Source: Methylomusa anaerophila (GTDB lineage Bacteria > Bacillota > Negativicutes > Sporomusales > Sporomusaceae). From it: DNA of 64,000 nt. The position numbers were made by a program, and so were the translations under genes. The stretch is from contig NZ_AP018449.1 in the NCBI RefSeq assembly GCF_003966895.1, positions 4,109,501 through 4,173,500 of the forward strand. Direction: 5' to 3'. Each line of letters begins with the position of its first letter. Positions within the stretch are counted from its first letter, which is position 1. Positions 26,875 through 37,036 of the stretch are shown here, one piece after another. Below the pieces are notes generated by a model. That model saw only the letters and a program-made list of their open reading frames with translations. It searched no databases and had not been told where the DNA came from.

Positions 26875-27937
26875 AACAAGTACCTCCCAACTGATTTAAA
26901 TATTCGATAATTTTCTCTGCAGCATTATGTAGGTCATCAGCAAAAATCGTTTGGTCAAAATATGACGCCGCAGCGCCCTCGTAACCATACAACGGATCAT
27001 AATATTTCACAAGCAGAGTTCTAACAACCTCCCGCACGTGACCCTGTCTAAAATCATCCAGCAACCGTTCTGTCTTCTTATTGCCTAATCGCTTGCGCAA
27101 AGTTTCAATACAAGCCAGTATCTCCGGCTGATTTTTATCGTATGTGTCCAGGTATTCTTCCATGAGTCGCGATATACGCGTCTCTATATCGGTAATTAAT
27201 AACAGCTTTTTACCTTGCTTGATCGCATCATAGAGAAAATCAGGAAGATACACCTTACCGACTCGTTTACTCTCACATTCTACAACAATAAAAGGCCTGT
27301 CATTATAACGCTCTAATTCGTCTAATAACGCCACATCAAAATTTGGGGCTGTAGTTGCGGAACCCAAACCAATCTGCCCAAAAACTGATCCGCGGTGATT
27401 AGCCAATTTCTCAAGATTAATGACCGGAATACCTTTACTGCCTAACAACTCCAAAACAGCAGTTTTTCCGGTTCCGGTTGATCCACATAAAACAACCACT
27501 TGGGGGTTGAGACTAAAGGCGCCTAGTTTATCTAAGATATGACGCCTGTATGCTTTATATCCGCCTAACAGCTGATAAGCCGCTATTCCCATAATATCTA
27601 AAATGCCTACCACTGATCTTGATCTCATCCCGCCGCGCCAGCAGTAGACTACAACTGTACTGCCTTTTTGGGATATGGTCCTGATTTGTTGGACAATAGC
27701 CGGTAATTTGCCGGATACGATTTCAAGGCCTTGCTGTTTAGCATCCTCTGCTCCAACCGACTTATATGTCGTTCCTACCAATACCCTCTCCTCGTTGCTA
27801 AAAAGAGGAATATTAACCGCGCCTTTAATACTTCCTATCTGAAATTCGGAAGGTGATCGCATATCGACAAATATTGGATCCTCTAATTGTAGTGCATTTG
27901 CAACTGTTATTATTTTATGCAACCTGTTCACCAACAC
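26843..27937 (-). CDS. mnmH: tRNA 2-selenouridine synthase
   Basis: A 364-residue SelU/MnmH protein. An N-terminal rhodanese domain carries the catalytic cysteine in YCWRGGMRS (near residue 97), and a C-terminal P-loop domain carries GSTGTGKT (near residue 148). It replaces sulfur by selenium in 2-thiouridine at the tRNA wobble position, using selenophosphate made by SelD, which is not encoded here. The start is probably the GTG at 27937, but no strong ribosome site is present and a TTG a few codons on is possible. Its presence implies selenium metabolism in the host. Confidence 0.92.
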   Translation of the reverse strand: MLVNRLHKIITVANALQLEDPIFVDMRSPSEFQIGSIKGAVNIPLFSNEERVLVGTTYKSVGAEDAKQQGLEIVSGKLPAIVQQIRTISQKGSTVVVYCWRGGMRSRSVVGILDIMGIAAYQLLGGYKAYRRHILDKLGAFSLNPQVVVLCGSTGTGKTAVLELLGSKGIPVINLEKLANHRGSVFGQIGLGSATTAPNFDVALLDELERYNDRPFIVVECESKRVGKVYLPDFLYDAIKQGKKLLLITDIETRISRLMEEYLDTYDKNQPEILACIETLRKRLGNKKTERLLDDFRQGHVREVVRTLLVKYYDPLYGYEGAAASYFDQTIFADDLHNAAEKIIEYLNQLGGTCYADSRGNIEK

Positions 27938-28024
27938 ATTATAAAAATCAGCAATTTAGTTTTCCCTTATTGCCTAAGTTTATTTTACTAAAAAACATTC
28001 CATCTGACTTACTAACTTACTGAC

Positions 28025-30187
28025 TTATTTTATAAAATATCTCGCATAGATCTGATCCGATGTCATGATAATATCACGGGCTTTGCTTCCCAAATTAGGA
28101 CCCACTATCTTCATTTCTTCCATTGTATCAATGAGTCTTGCCGCCCGTGTATACCCAATGCGGAACTTCCGCTGCAACATAGATACAGAAGCCTGCCCAG
28201 TCTCAAGTACCATTTTGACTGCTTCTTCCAACAACTCGTCTTCAAAATGTTGTTCAGTGTTTTCGCTGGTGCTTTCAGCCGCAGTAACCCCTTCATTATA
28301 TTCCGGTTCAGCTTGTTGTCTAATAAATTCCACAAGCTCTTCTACTTCGCTGTCACTGATAAATGCACCCTGAACTCGTAAAGGTTTCGCCGCCCCTACC
28401 GGGTAAAACAGCATGTCCCCTTTTCCTAATAGCTTCTCAGCCCCTGCCATATCGAGTATTGTGCGCGAATCAACCTGCGACGAGACAGCAAAGGAAATCC
28501 GGGAGGGAACATTCGCTTTGATAGTTCCGGTAATCACATCGACTGATGGACGCTGCGTAGCCAATACTAAATGCAGTCCGGCTGCCCTGGCTTTTTGGGC
28601 TAATCTGCATATGGCATCCTCAACATCAACCGGCGCTACCATCATTAAATCGGCCAACTCATCAATGATAATAACAATAAAGGGTAGTCTTCCCTCAAGA
28701 TTAACCTCATTGTACCTTGTAATATCCCGCACGCCTCCAGTTGCAAAAAGGGCGTACCGGCGTTCCATCTCCTGTACAGCCCAATTCAATGCCGATGCTG
28801 CTTTTTTGGAATCGGTTACAACTGGACTTAATAAGTGCGGTATACCGTTATAGTTGGTTAGCTCAACCATTTTAGGATCGATTAGCACCAGTTTCACTTC
28901 ATCCGGTTTGGCTTTAAACAGAATACTGGTTATCAGTGTATTGATACAAACACTCTTCCCTGATCCCGTTGCTCCCGCAACCAGCAAATGGGGCATTTTG
29001 GTCAATTCGGCAGTGACCGGTTGACCAGCAATATCTTTTCCGAGAGCAACAGTGAGTCGGGACGAAGATCGTTGAAAGTCATCACTTTCCAACACCTCTC
29101 GCAACATCACTCCGGCCAATTCTTTATTGGGAACCTCAATGCCGATGGCGGCCTTTCCGGGAATAGGAGCTTCAATTCTAACACCGGAGGATGCCAGTTT
29201 TAACGCCAAATCGTCTGCTAAGTTCACAATTTTACTCACCTTGACGCCAGGAGCAGGTTCTAACTCGTATCTTGTTACAGTAGGCCCCTGACAGGTATTA
29301 ATCACCTTGGCACTGACCCCAAAGCTCTCCAGTGTTTGTTCCAGTATCCGCGCGTTATCCGAAATCTCTTTGGGCAATTTTGATGATCGCGGTTTGTTTG
29401 GTTTGTTTAATAACGCTAAAGATGGCAATTTATAAGCAGAATTAGTATCATTTTGTATTTTATGTAATACCTCAGTTGGTTTTTCTCCATGAATCTGAAA
29501 TTCCTCTGCCCCCGTTTTCTGATAAGGCATGCTGGGTTCCGGTTCACTATGACCATCGTTTTCGTTAGAAATAAATGAAGCTGAATCCTGTTGCTGATCG
29601 TAAAACTTGGTAGAATGCTTGTCACATCCCATTTCTTCGGTAGCAGACGCTATTGCCTCACGTGCCTCCATAATGCTCTCTATCGCCTTTTGCTTTGCGG
29701 TCAACAGAGTCTGAGCCAGTGACCAGGTAGTCGCCATCAAAACAGCGCAAATCGATAAAGCAACCAAAACTACCATTGAACCGTCCACCCCTAAAAGTTT
29801 TCGGAGTGTAAACAGGATCATTCCGCCGACAAGCCCGCCGCCTGGAGCCAAGCTATCCGGCATGATTTCTTGCCCCGGAATTGTTTTAATGTGATGAAAG
29901 ATTGACAAAAGCAAGAAGTATAACAGCAGTATTCCCCAAAATTTCACGGAGTAGACAATTTCCCGCTTTGTCATAATATAACGCAAACCAATGATGATCA
30001 GTACAATAGGCATCAGTAATGCGCCGATGCCAAAAGTATACTTAAGCAGTTTGGTAAAAAATAGTCCCATAGGTCCCACGTTTAACCCTAATAAACTGAT
30101 AATCGCCAAAATGCCACTGGTTATTAATATTACTCCTAAGATTTCAAACTTTAACTCCGGAGATAATTGAGCAAACCATCTAGGCAA
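28025..30187 (-). CDS. ftsK: DNA translocase FtsK/SpoIIIE
   Basis: A 720-residue translocase. Four hydrophobic helices lie in residues about 15-165 and a variable linker extends to about 280. The RecA-like motor follows with Walker [10 protein letters not shown] and Walker [13 protein letters not shown], and the C-terminal winged helix (gamma domain; [19 protein letters not shown]) reads KOPS/SRS-like polarity sequences. It moves chromosome DNA through septa in division and, in spore formers, into the forespore. The start codon is TTG with GAGGTG upstream. Placement after tepA and ylzJ matches Bacillus spoIIIE. Confidence 0.95.
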   Translation of the reverse strand: MPRWFAQLSPELKFEILGVILITSGILAIISLLGLNVGPMGLFFTKLLKYTFGIGALLMPIVLIIIGLRYIMTKREIVYSVKFWGILLLYFLLLSIFHHIKTIPGQEIMPDSLAPGGGLVGGMILFTLRKLLGVDGSMVVLVALSICAVLMATTWSLAQTLLTAKQKAIESIMEAREAIASATEEMGCDKHSTKFYDQQQDSASFISNENDGHSEPEPSMPYQKTGAEEFQIHGEKPTEVLHKIQNDTNSAYKLPSLALLNKPNKPRSSKLPKEISDNARILEQTLESFGVSAKVINTCQGPTVTRYELEPAPGVKVSKIVNLADDLALKLASSGVRIEAPIPGKAAIGIEVPNKELAGVMLREVLESDDFQRSSSRLTVALGKDIAGQPVTAELTKMPHLLVAGATGSGKSVCINTLITSILFKAKPDEVKLVLIDPKMVELTNYNGIPHLLSPVVTDSKKAASALNWAVQEMERRYALFATGGVRDITRYNEVNLEGRLPFIVIIIDELADLMMVAPVDVEDAICRLAQKARAAGLHLVLATQRPSVDVITGTIKANVPSRISFAVSSQVDSRTILDMAGAEKLLGKGDMLFYPVGAAKPLRVQGAFISDSEVEELVEFIRQQAEPEYNEGVTAAESTSENTEQHFEDELLEEAVKMVLETGQASVSMLQRKFRIGYTRAARLIDTMEEMKIVGPNLGSKARDIIMTSDQIYARYFIK

Positions 30188-30269
30188 ACAAAATCACCTC
30201 TAACTTTATACTGTTCTATATAATAATTGGAAATCCTTTATTTTAAGTCAGCAAAAAATTTACAGAACT

Positions 30270-30309
30270 AATAATAAAAATTAACGCTCTCATTTAGTTT
30301 GAGAGCGTT
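30270..30309 (-). terminator. Terminator overlapping the end of ylzJ
   Basis: The 9-bp stem AACGCTCTC (30283-30291) and GAGAGCGTT (30301-30309) is followed on the minus strand by TTAATTTTTA. The ylzJ stop codon (30294-30296) lies inside the loop. Confidence 0.75.
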
Positions 30310-30542
30310 TGAAATAACTTTTTGGCAACAATGATTGTACCGGGCTGAAGATCTTGCTGCAAGTATTTTGCAGGATCAGTCGTTAATAAGCGAAGAATTT
30401 TGTACTGGTCGTCTGAAACTTTGGTGACCTGTACCTGGCAACCCCCAAAGTCGACTTCTTCTATTTCTTCGCATTTTCGGTTTTCTGTTAAATCTGAGAC
30501 GGGGAAAATCATCTCTTCTGGTATAATTGTCCAAAGAAGCAT
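30294..30542 (-). CDS. ylzJ: YlzJ-like protein
   Basis: An 82-residue member of the YlzJ family, found next to tepA and spoIIIE in spore formers; function unknown. The opening [14 protein letters not shown] and the closing basic/hydrophobic segment fit the family. Its ATG shares one base with the tepA stop codon (TAATG), so translation is coupled. The last codons and the stop form part of a terminator hairpin. Confidence 0.85.
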   Translation of the reverse strand: MLLWTIIPEEMIFPVSDLTENRKCEEIEEVDFGGCQVQVTKVSDDQYKILRLLTTDPAKYLQQDLQPGTIIVAKKLFQTLSN

Positions 30543-31333
30543 TATTGTTTCAGCCCCTTATTCTCATTTTGGGCTTTTTGGGCCGCAATAAGTTCTTTCA
30601 ATTTGCTGATGGCTTGAGCAACTCCACCCACTTGATCAATAATTCCAAATTTTACTGCGTCTTTGCCACCAACAGATGTTCCGATATCTCTGGATAGCTC
30701 TCCTGTCTTAAATAATAGTTCCTTCCACTTTTTCTCAGTCACATTAGAATTCGTAACGACAAACTTATTCACCCGTTCCTGCATTTTTTCGAGGTAATCA
30801 AACGAACTGGGCGCGCCAATCACCAATCCGGTAAGGCGAATAGGGTGAATGGTCATAGTTGCACTTTCAACGATGTAGGAGTAGTTGGCGGAAACAGCTA
30901 TCGGCACGCCAATACTATGCCCGCCTCCTAAAACTATCGAAACTGAAGGCTTAGACATACTGGAGACCATTTCGGCAATAGCCAATCCGGCCTCAACATC
31001 GCCGCCAACGGTATTGATGACTAATAACAGTCCTTCAATTTCATCGGCTTGCTCAATAGCCACTAATTGCGGCAATAAATGCTCATACTTTGTCGTCTTA
31101 TTCTGAGGCGGCAGCACCATATGGCCTTCAATTTGACCAATAATAGTCATAACGTGAATATTCGTTTTGGCCATAGGTACTTCTGTTGACCCTAGTTCCT
31201 GGATATTGTCGGTAACAGAAGCAGCCTTGCGGGCCTGCTTGGTTCTTTTCGCAGGAGCCGGTGACGGCATAGTTTGCGGCTGTTCCGGGTTTGTCCCGGG
31301 AGGAGCTACTACCGGATTATCATTATTAAGCAT
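30542..31333 (-). CDS. tepA: ClpP-class serine protease TepA
   Basis: A 263-residue ClpP/crotonase-fold peptidase of the translocation-enhancing protein group. After a Pro/Lys-rich N-terminal extension of about 50 residues, the nucleophile serine lies in [11 protein letters not shown] and the histidine in MTIHPIR, with the oxyanion-type [11 protein letters not shown] before them. Bacillus TepA degrades signal peptides or small acid-soluble spore proteins. The ATG follows GGGGG. It is coupled to ylzJ. Confidence 0.92.
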   Translation of the reverse strand: MLNNDNPVVAPPGTNPEQPQTMPSPAPAKRTKQARKAASVTDNIQELGSTEVPMAKTNIHVMTIIGQIEGHMVLPPQNKTTKYEHLLPQLVAIEQADEIEGLLLVINTVGGDVEAGLAIAEMVSSMSKPSVSIVLGGGHSIGVPIAVSANYSYIVESATMTIHPIRLTGLVIGAPSSFDYLEKMQERVNKFVVTNSNVTEKKWKELLFKTGELSRDIGTSVGGKDAVKFGIIDQVGGVAQAISKLKELIAAQKAQNENKGLKQ

Positions 31334-31413
31334 TTCGAAATTCCCCCAGCGCTAAAATGTCAGATACATGAGCTTACATTTATAGTATTGGCGTGGGTGG
31401 AAATTTCATTCTG

Positions 31414-33078
31414 TTAAACTTCCATAATTATCGGTAATATCATCGGCCGCCGGCGCGTTCTCTCATAGAGATATTTACCTAACGTATCGCGAACATTCGA
31501 TTTAATGGCGGACCACTCAGTCACTCCGCCAAGCTCACATTTTTCAAGTGCCTGTTTAACCCGTTCTTTGGCTTCTTCCATCAACTGCTCAGATTCCCGC
31601 ACGTAAACAAATCCCCTTGATACAATATCCGGGCCAGCCACGGCTGAGCCACGCTGCTTATCCATCGTTACCACAACAATCAAGATTCCGTCTTGGGACA
31701 ACTGTCTGCGATCACGAAGAACAATATTGCCGACATCACCCACTCCCAGACCATCGACAAGGACGTTGCCGGATGTAACCTTACCGACAATACCGCCTTT
31801 TTCAGCAGTAAATTCTAAAACTTGGCCATTCTCGGCAACAAAAATATTTTCTTTAGCCATTCCAAGGGCCTGAGCCAGTTTGGCGTGTTTAATCAAGTGC
31901 CTGTACTCGCCGTGTACCGGTATAAAAAATTTCGGACGAATAAGGTTATGAATGAGTTTTAACTCCTCTTGGCTGGCATGCCCGGAGACGTGAATACCCG
32001 ACGTGGATTCATACACGACCTCAGCGCCTTGACGGAAAAGATAGTCTATGGTTCTCGATACCAGCTTTTCATTGCCCGGTATCGGGGTCGCCGATATAAT
32101 AACCGTATCCCCCGGGACGATTTCCACTTTTTTGTGATCAGACATTGCCATTCTGGTTAAAGCCGACATTGGTTCTCCCTGACTGCCTGTGGTTAGAATT
32201 ACTATTCCCGCTGCAGGGTAATTGTTAATTTCATCAATATCAATTATTACACCTTCCGGTACAGTCAGGTATCCTAATTCTAAAGCAATATTTACAACAT
32301 TAACCATACTGCGGCCCAAAACAGCCACTTTTCGTTTGTGCTTGCAGGCTGTATCTATGGCCTGCTGAATTCTATGGATGTTGGATGAAAATGAAGCAAT
32401 AATGATACGTTCATGGGCATTGCGAAAAGCTTCATCAAAGGTAGCTCCAACCGACTTTTCGCTTAACGTATAACCTGGTCTTTCAGCATTTGTACTGTCT
32501 GCAAGTAAAACTAACACTCCTTGATCGCCAAGTTCGGCAAACCTATGAAAATCAGTTACCTTTCCATCCACAGGCGTCTGGTCAAGCTTGAAGTCGCCAG
32601 TATGAACAATGGTTCCGATCGGGGTCTTAATCCACAGAGCAACTGAATCGGCAATGGAGTGACTAACTCGAATAAATCCGACTTTTAATGCACCGATTTG
32701 TATCTGATCGCCGGCCTTAATCGCATGTAAGTTATTCGCCGATACATTGTTTTCTTTCAGGCGTCCTTCTAATATTCCCAGAGTAAGCCTTGTACCATAA
32801 ACCGGCACATTCAATTGCTTAAGAACGTAAGGTAATGCACCGATGTGATCTTCATGTCCGTGGGTGAGTACGATAGCCTTAACCAAATCACGATTGTCAA
32901 GTAAGTAGGTAATATCCGGAATGACTAAATCTATACCTAGCATATCGTCTTCCGGGAACATCAAACCAGAGTCAATAATGATAATTTCATCCCCATAGCG
33001 GACTATTGTCATATTCTTGCCGATTTCTCCCAGTCCCCCAAGAGGAATGATTTGTATTTTGTTTGATTGTTTTGCCAA
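31414..33078 (-). CDS. rnj: Ribonuclease J
   Basis: A 554-residue metallo-beta-lactamase/beta-CASP nuclease with 5'-to-3' exonuclease and endonuclease activity in mRNA decay and rRNA maturation. The metal motif HGHEDHIG, DSGLMFPE, GDFKLDQTPVDG and the beta-CASP stretch TGSQGEPMSALTRM are visible, and a short C-terminal domain is present. The start is the TTG at 33078, with GGAGGTG nine bases upstream; the open extension to 33096 consists of the ribosome site itself. By position (after dapA, before tepA) it corresponds to Bacillus RnjB, though only one copy is visible here. Confidence 0.95.
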   Translation of the reverse strand: MAKQSNKIQIIPLGGLGEIGKNMTIVRYGDEIIIIDSGLMFPEDDMLGIDLVIPDITYLLDNRDLVKAIVLTHGHEDHIGALPYVLKQLNVPVYGTRLTLGILEGRLKENNVSANNLHAIKAGDQIQIGALKVGFIRVSHSIADSVALWIKTPIGTIVHTGDFKLDQTPVDGKVTDFHRFAELGDQGVLVLLADSTNAERPGYTLSEKSVGATFDEAFRNAHERIIIASFSSNIHRIQQAIDTACKHKRKVAVLGRSMVNVVNIALELGYLTVPEGVIIDIDEINNYPAAGIVILTTGSQGEPMSALTRMAMSDHKKVEIVPGDTVIISATPIPGNEKLVSRTIDYLFRQGAEVVYESTSGIHVSGHASQEELKLIHNLIRPKFFIPVHGEYRHLIKHAKLAQALGMAKENIFVAENGQVLEFTAEKGGIVGKVTSGNVLVDGLGVGDVGNIVLRDRRQLSQDGILIVVVTMDKQRGSAVAGPDIVSRGFVYVRESEQLMEEAKERVKQALEKCELGGVTEWSAIKSNVRDTLGKYLYERTRRRPMILPIIMEV

Positions 33079-33154
33079 AAAAAAGTACACCTCCAAATAT
33101 ACAATTATTTACAGTTATTAGTGAGAGACGTGCCGCTTCTTTAATCTGATATAA

Positions 33155-33332
33155 GGTTGATTCGAAACGTTCATATGCGAGGCGCAACGAGAACGCCAGC
33201 GTGGCTGTACATGGTGGTACGTAAGAGATTGTCGCCATAGAATGCGCTATGTGAGATGCGTCTATCATGCTAAGAAAAGCTTGCATACTAGACCGGGCCC
33301 GCAAGAGCAATGAAGCAGAGGGGCGTTTACAA
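33155..33332. repeat. Dispersed palindromic element, family A, diverged copy 3
   Basis: The ends and internal blocks match the 3794 copy at lower identity (GAGGCGCAACGAGAACGC, GCCCGCAAGAGCAA, then GGGCGTTT), with an insertion of roughly 50 bp in the core. Flanking arms are no longer perfectly complementary. It lies inside the rnj leader on the minus strand. Confidence 0.6.
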
Positions 33333-33339
33333 GCAGACT

Positions 33340-33697
33340 TGATACTGCAAGAAAAACCAAACGAGTTTTTAAGCAGGAAAAAAGTAAACTACTTTCCGGC
33401 TCCATGGAAGCAAAGTGCCTTGGATAAATCCCGAAAAGTTATACTTTCTGGCGCCGCACGTAAGACCCGCAGGGTCTTTAAGCAGAAAGAATAAATTTTT
33501 CGATTAGGAAGATTGGGAAAACAATTATACTGTTTTTCACCTTCCCGAAAAGCCATAAAGTCCGAACTATTGGGAAAATCTCCGAAAAGTGAAACTCTGA
33601 TACTGAAAAAAACAAATTGTATTCAGTTTTTTACCGCTCGCTCATAATAAACTAGATAATTAGTTCAAAAAACCAGCCGTACCGTCCACTTATAATT
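33340..33697 (-). promoter_or_regulatory. Long untranslated leader of rnj with repeated motifs
   Basis: Between the candidate promoter at 33698 and the family A element there is no credible open frame. The stretch contains three CCGAAAAG motifs (near 33431, 33546 and 33592), two TTAAGCAG motifs (near 33370 and 33478), and hairpins at about 33471-33480 and 33513-33540. It is about 360 bp and matches no riboswitch class I know. Confidence 0.4.
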
Positions 33698-33726
33698 ATT
33701 ATACCCGATTTGAAAGATGACAACAA
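33698..33726 (-). promoter_or_regulatory. Candidate promoter of rnj
   Basis: TTGTTG (33726-33721) and TATAAT (33703-33698) with a 17-bp spacer, about 620 bp upstream of the rnj start codon and just beyond the dapA terminator. Confidence 0.55.
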
Positions 33727-33773
33727 GTGGCAAGCTCTTTCCGTCTAAATATTATATGCAAATCTTGGTATTT

Positions 33774-33806
33774 AATACAAAAATCCCGGCGGTATACCGC
33801 CGGGAC
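33774..33806 (-). terminator. Terminator of the dapB-asd-dapG-dapA operon
   Basis: The 10-bp GC-rich stem TCCCGGCGGT/ACCGCCGGGA (33784-33805) with a two-base loop is followed on the minus strand by TTTTTGT. It lies directly after the dapA stop codon. Confidence 0.88.
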
Positions 33807-33813
33807 TTATTAA

Positions 33814-34698
33814 TTATTGTAAGATACCCAGACTTTGCATAACTTTTTTGATTTGATTGGATTCTGTTTCCATTGGCGGAACTAAAGGCAATCTTACCTG
33901 TCCTGCCTTAAATCCGGTCAGATTGAGGGCTTCTTTTATAGGTATCGGATTGGTTGTTATAAATATGACTTTAAAGAACGGCAATAACTCCAAATGAATT
34001 GCCTGAGCTTTGGAAATATTGCCGGCGAAAAAGGCAGTTACCATTTCCTGCATCCTATTGCCGACAATGTGGGCAGCAACACTTATGATCCCTACACCGC
34101 CAAGAGCAAGAAGAGGCAATGTGAAACCGTCGTCACCGCTATATACCAAAAATTCGTCAGGGGTGGTTCTGATTATTTCAGATACTTGCTCAAGGCTGCC
34201 GCTAGCTTCCTTAATAGCGACAATATTTTTGATTTCAGCCAATCTGGCGATAGTCGGCGGCAAAATATTAGAGGCGGTACGCCCTGGAATGTTGTAGAGG
34301 ATAAGTGGTAGTCCCGTTGACTCGGCAATGGCTTTAAAGTGTTGGTAATATCCTTCTTGTGGCGGTTTATTATAATATGGACCGACCGCCATAGCTCCAT
34401 GGACGCCGGCTTTTTCAGCTTCCTGCGTTAGAGCAATTGATGCCCGGGTATCATTGGACCCGGTACCGGCGATCACAGTAGCTTTATCGCCAACTGCGTC
34501 AAGCACAGCTGCAAATAGCTTTACCTTCTCTTCTTTCGTTAATGTGGCTGATTCGCCGGTACTACCGGCAAGCACAAGTCCGTCGGATCCGTTTTGTACA
34601 AGATATTCGGCAAGTCTGGCAGCTTCGCGATAGTTTACAGATTGATCATCATTAAACGGCGTGACCATAGCGGTAAGAACCCGCCCGAAATTTTTCAT
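33814..34698 (-). CDS. dapA: 4-hydroxy-tetrahydrodipicolinate synthase
   Basis: A 294-residue Schiff-base aldolase that condenses pyruvate with aspartate semialdehyde. Conserved blocks are [10 protein letters not shown] (substrate carboxylate), the YNIPGRT tyrosine region and the lysine nucleophile in VAIKEASG (near residue 163). It is the last gene of the riboswitch-controlled diaminopimelate operon; the product is used for lysine, peptidoglycan and, in spores, dipicolinate. The ATG has GGAGGGG in front. Confidence 0.97.
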   Translation of the reverse strand: MKNFGRVLTAMVTPFNDDQSVNYREAARLAEYLVQNGSDGLVLAGSTGESATLTKEEKVKLFAAVLDAVGDKATVIAGTGSNDTRASIALTQEAEKAGVHGAMAVGPYYNKPPQEGYYQHFKAIAESTGLPLILYNIPGRTASNILPPTIARLAEIKNIVAIKEASGSLEQVSEIIRTTPDEFLVYSGDDGFTLPLLALGGVGIISVAAHIVGNRMQEMVTAFFAGNISKAQAIHLELLPFFKVIFITTNPIPIKEALNLTGFKAGQVRLPLVPPMETESNQIKKVMQSLGILQ

Positions 34699-34713
34699 TC
34701 TTCCCCCTCCAAT

Positions 34714-35934
34714 CTAATTACACAAGCCAAACTTCTCGTGTAAAGCTTTAACGGCGGCTTCTACATCACCTTTTTGGACAAGCACTGAAATGGAAGTATG
34801 AGAATCTACTGTTTGTAGAATGGCAATCTTCTTCTTTGACAGAGCCTCAATAAAATTAGCCATAACACCGGGAACCTCTCTCATACCACCACCAACGACA
34901 GATACTTTAGCACAGCTTTCAACCATTTCCACGTCATAACCCTGCCGCTTGAGTTTCGCTATTGCCCTCTCAGCAAAATCAGAATCAATGGTAAACATGA
35001 TTTCACCGGGATGGACATTGATTAGATCGACACTAATGCCGCTGTCGGCCATGGTTTTAAATACTTTGTAGCTGTCATCGCTGGAAATATCCTCATCCAA
35101 ATGAATTTTTATCTGAACAATATTTCCCAAATAAGTGACTCCAGTTGCCACCCGGTCCGTTACTGTAGTCCCGTCAGCATCCTCTTTCCCTATGTTTGTT
35201 ATCAGAGTACCGGGCGCATCAGAAAATGTAGATTTAACAACTAACGGAATATTTTTTTGCATCGCTATTTCTACCGCCCTCGGATGTATTACTTTAGCCC
35301 CTTGGTGCGCGAGTTGGCAAACTTCCCCATAACTAATACAATCCAGTATTTTGGCATTGGCAACAATTCTCGGATCAGCTGTCATAATGCCGTCAACATC
35401 AGTATATATTTCCACCAACTCAGCATTTAAAGCGGCGCCTAATGCCGCTGCCGTAGTATCACTGCCGCCACGTCCTAATGTAGTAAATTCTCCCTCGGAA
35501 GTCATTCCCTGAAAACCGCATACTACAGGTATTTTTCCTGCCTTTGTCAGCCCAAAAAGGCGGGTAGGGTCGCATTTTAATATACGCGCATGATTAAAGC
35601 TTCCATCGGTTATGATACCGGCCTGCCCACCGGTAAGCATGATTGCATCCATACCGGCAGCTTGAAGAGTTCCCGCCATTACCACAGCCGATATCATTTC
35701 TCCACAGTACATGATATGGTCCAGTTCTCGTGGCGCAATGTATTTATATGTGTCCCGGGCCATGTTAATAAAGGTATCGGTCGCATAACAATCGCCCCTT
35801 CGTCCCATGGCTGATACGACAACTACCGGATGGAACTCTTGTTCACGCGCTTTTTCTATTTTTTTTAATACAAGCTCCCGAACCTCAGGTGAGGCAACTG
35901 AGGTTCCCCCAAACTTTTGGACAATTATTCGCAT
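34714..35934 (-). CDS. dapG: Aspartate kinase
   Basis: A 406-residue aspartokinase catalysing the first step of the aspartate family pathway. The KFGGTSV motif opens the protein, followed by TLGRGGSDTTA and two C-terminal ACT domains that usually bind the feedback effector. I choose the ATG at 35934, preceded by GAGGTG; the frame to 35943 adds only three residues. By position between asd and dapA it matches Bacillus dapG (the diaminopimelate-sensitive isoenzyme), but effector specificity cannot be read from sequence. Confidence 0.94.
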   Translation of the reverse strand: MRIIVQKFGGTSVASPEVRELVLKKIEKAREQEFHPVVVVSAMGRRGDCYATDTFINMARDTYKYIAPRELDHIMYCGEMISAVVMAGTLQAAGMDAIMLTGGQAGIITDGSFNHARILKCDPTRLFGLTKAGKIPVVCGFQGMTSEGEFTTLGRGGSDTTAAALGAALNAELVEIYTDVDGIMTADPRIVANAKILDCISYGEVCQLAHQGAKVIHPRAVEIAMQKNIPLVVKSTFSDAPGTLITNIGKEDADGTTVTDRVATGVTYLGNIVQIKIHLDEDISSDDSYKVFKTMADSGISVDLINVHPGEIMFTIDSDFAERAIAKLKRQGYDVEMVESCAKVSVVGGGMREVPGVMANFIEALSKKKIAILQTVDSHTSISVLVQKGDVEAAVKALHEKFGLCN

Positions 35935-35944
35935 TTGCCACACC

Positions 35945-36976
35945 TCAAATTAAATTTTGATGAATCATGTACTCCGCTATTTGTACAGCATTAAGGGCTG
36001 CACCTTTTCTAATTTGATCACCAACTACCCACATATTAAGTCCGTGTTTTACAGACTTATCTTCGCGAATTCTCCCCACAAACACTTCATCATGACCAGA
36101 TGCCAACAGCGGCATTGGGTAAATCATTTCAGCCGGATTATCTTGTACAATAACTCCTGGGAATTTAGCCAAAAGTTCTTTGGCTTCCGGCGGCGATAAC
36201 GGACCGTCAAGTTCCAGATTTATGGATTCCGAATGGGCGCGGTATACCGGCACCCTGACCGTTGTGGCCGAAATGCCGATGCTAGGATCGTTTAATATTT
36301 TATGCGTCTCATTAACCATCTTCATCTCTTCTTTTGTATAGTCTCCATCTACAAATATATCGATATGCGGAATGAGATTAAATGCGATTTGATAGTGCTT
36401 GTCAAGGCTCGCACTTGGCAATACACGCGCTTTTACCGGACGTTCTTCCATGACGGCTTCAACCTGATCCGTCAATTCGTCAATTGCTTCTTTACCCGCT
36501 CCTGATACTGCCTGATAGGTTGAAACTACCACTCGTTTGATTTTTACACTGTCATATATGGGTTTCAAAGCCATAACCATAATGATTGTTGAACAGTTGG
36601 GATTGGCAATTATGCCCCGGTGCTGCTTAATAGCTTCCGGATTGACTTCAGGCACAACCAAAGGCACTTCGGGATCCATGCGAAAAGCACTGGAGTTGTC
36701 GATTACTACAGCACCAAACTTAACAGCTTCCGGCGCAAGTGTCTTGCTAATAGATCCCCCGGCAAACAAAGCAATCTGTATTTCTTTAAATGAATCAGGC
36801 CGGGCTTCCTCTACAGTATACTTTTTGCCTGCAACTTCAATCTCTTTACCCGCTGAACGTTCCGAGGCCAGTAACTTAAGTTCATTGTACGGAAAATTCC
36901 GTTCTTCGATTAATTTAATAAATTCGCGGCCAACAGCTCCAGTAGCGCCTAAAATTGCCACATTATACTTTTTCAT
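35945..36976 (-). CDS. asd: Aspartate-semialdehyde dehydrogenase
   Basis: A 343-residue NADPH-dependent enzyme that reduces aspartyl phosphate. The NADP-binding GATGAVGREF lies at the N-terminus, the catalytic cysteine is in NPNCSTI (near residue 130), and VYRAHSESINLE carries a catalytic histidine. The start is the ATG at 36976, with GAGGGTG upstream. It lies between dapB and the aspartate kinase with short gaps, as part of one operon. Confidence 0.96.
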   Translation of the reverse strand: MKKYNVAILGATGAVGREFIKLIEERNFPYNELKLLASERSAGKEIEVAGKKYTVEEARPDSFKEIQIALFAGGSISKTLAPEAVKFGAVVIDNSSAFRMDPEVPLVVPEVNPEAIKQHRGIIANPNCSTIIMVMALKPIYDSVKIKRVVVSTYQAVSGAGKEAIDELTDQVEAVMEERPVKARVLPSASLDKHYQIAFNLIPHIDIFVDGDYTKEEMKMVNETHKILNDPSIGISATTVRVPVYRAHSESINLELDGPLSPPEAKELLAKFPGVIVQDNPAEMIYPMPLLASGHDEVFVGRIREDKSVKHGLNMWVVGDQIRKGAALNAVQIAEYMIHQNLI

Positions 36977-37036
36977 ATGCGACACCCTCTCTATAATAAT
37001 ATATATATAACTAGTTCGTTTCGGCCTCTTCCCGCC

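Noticed and set aside
33340-33697. A known riboswitch in the rnj leader
   Set aside because: I compared it with L-box, cyclic-di-GMP and other common consensus elements from memory and found no match.
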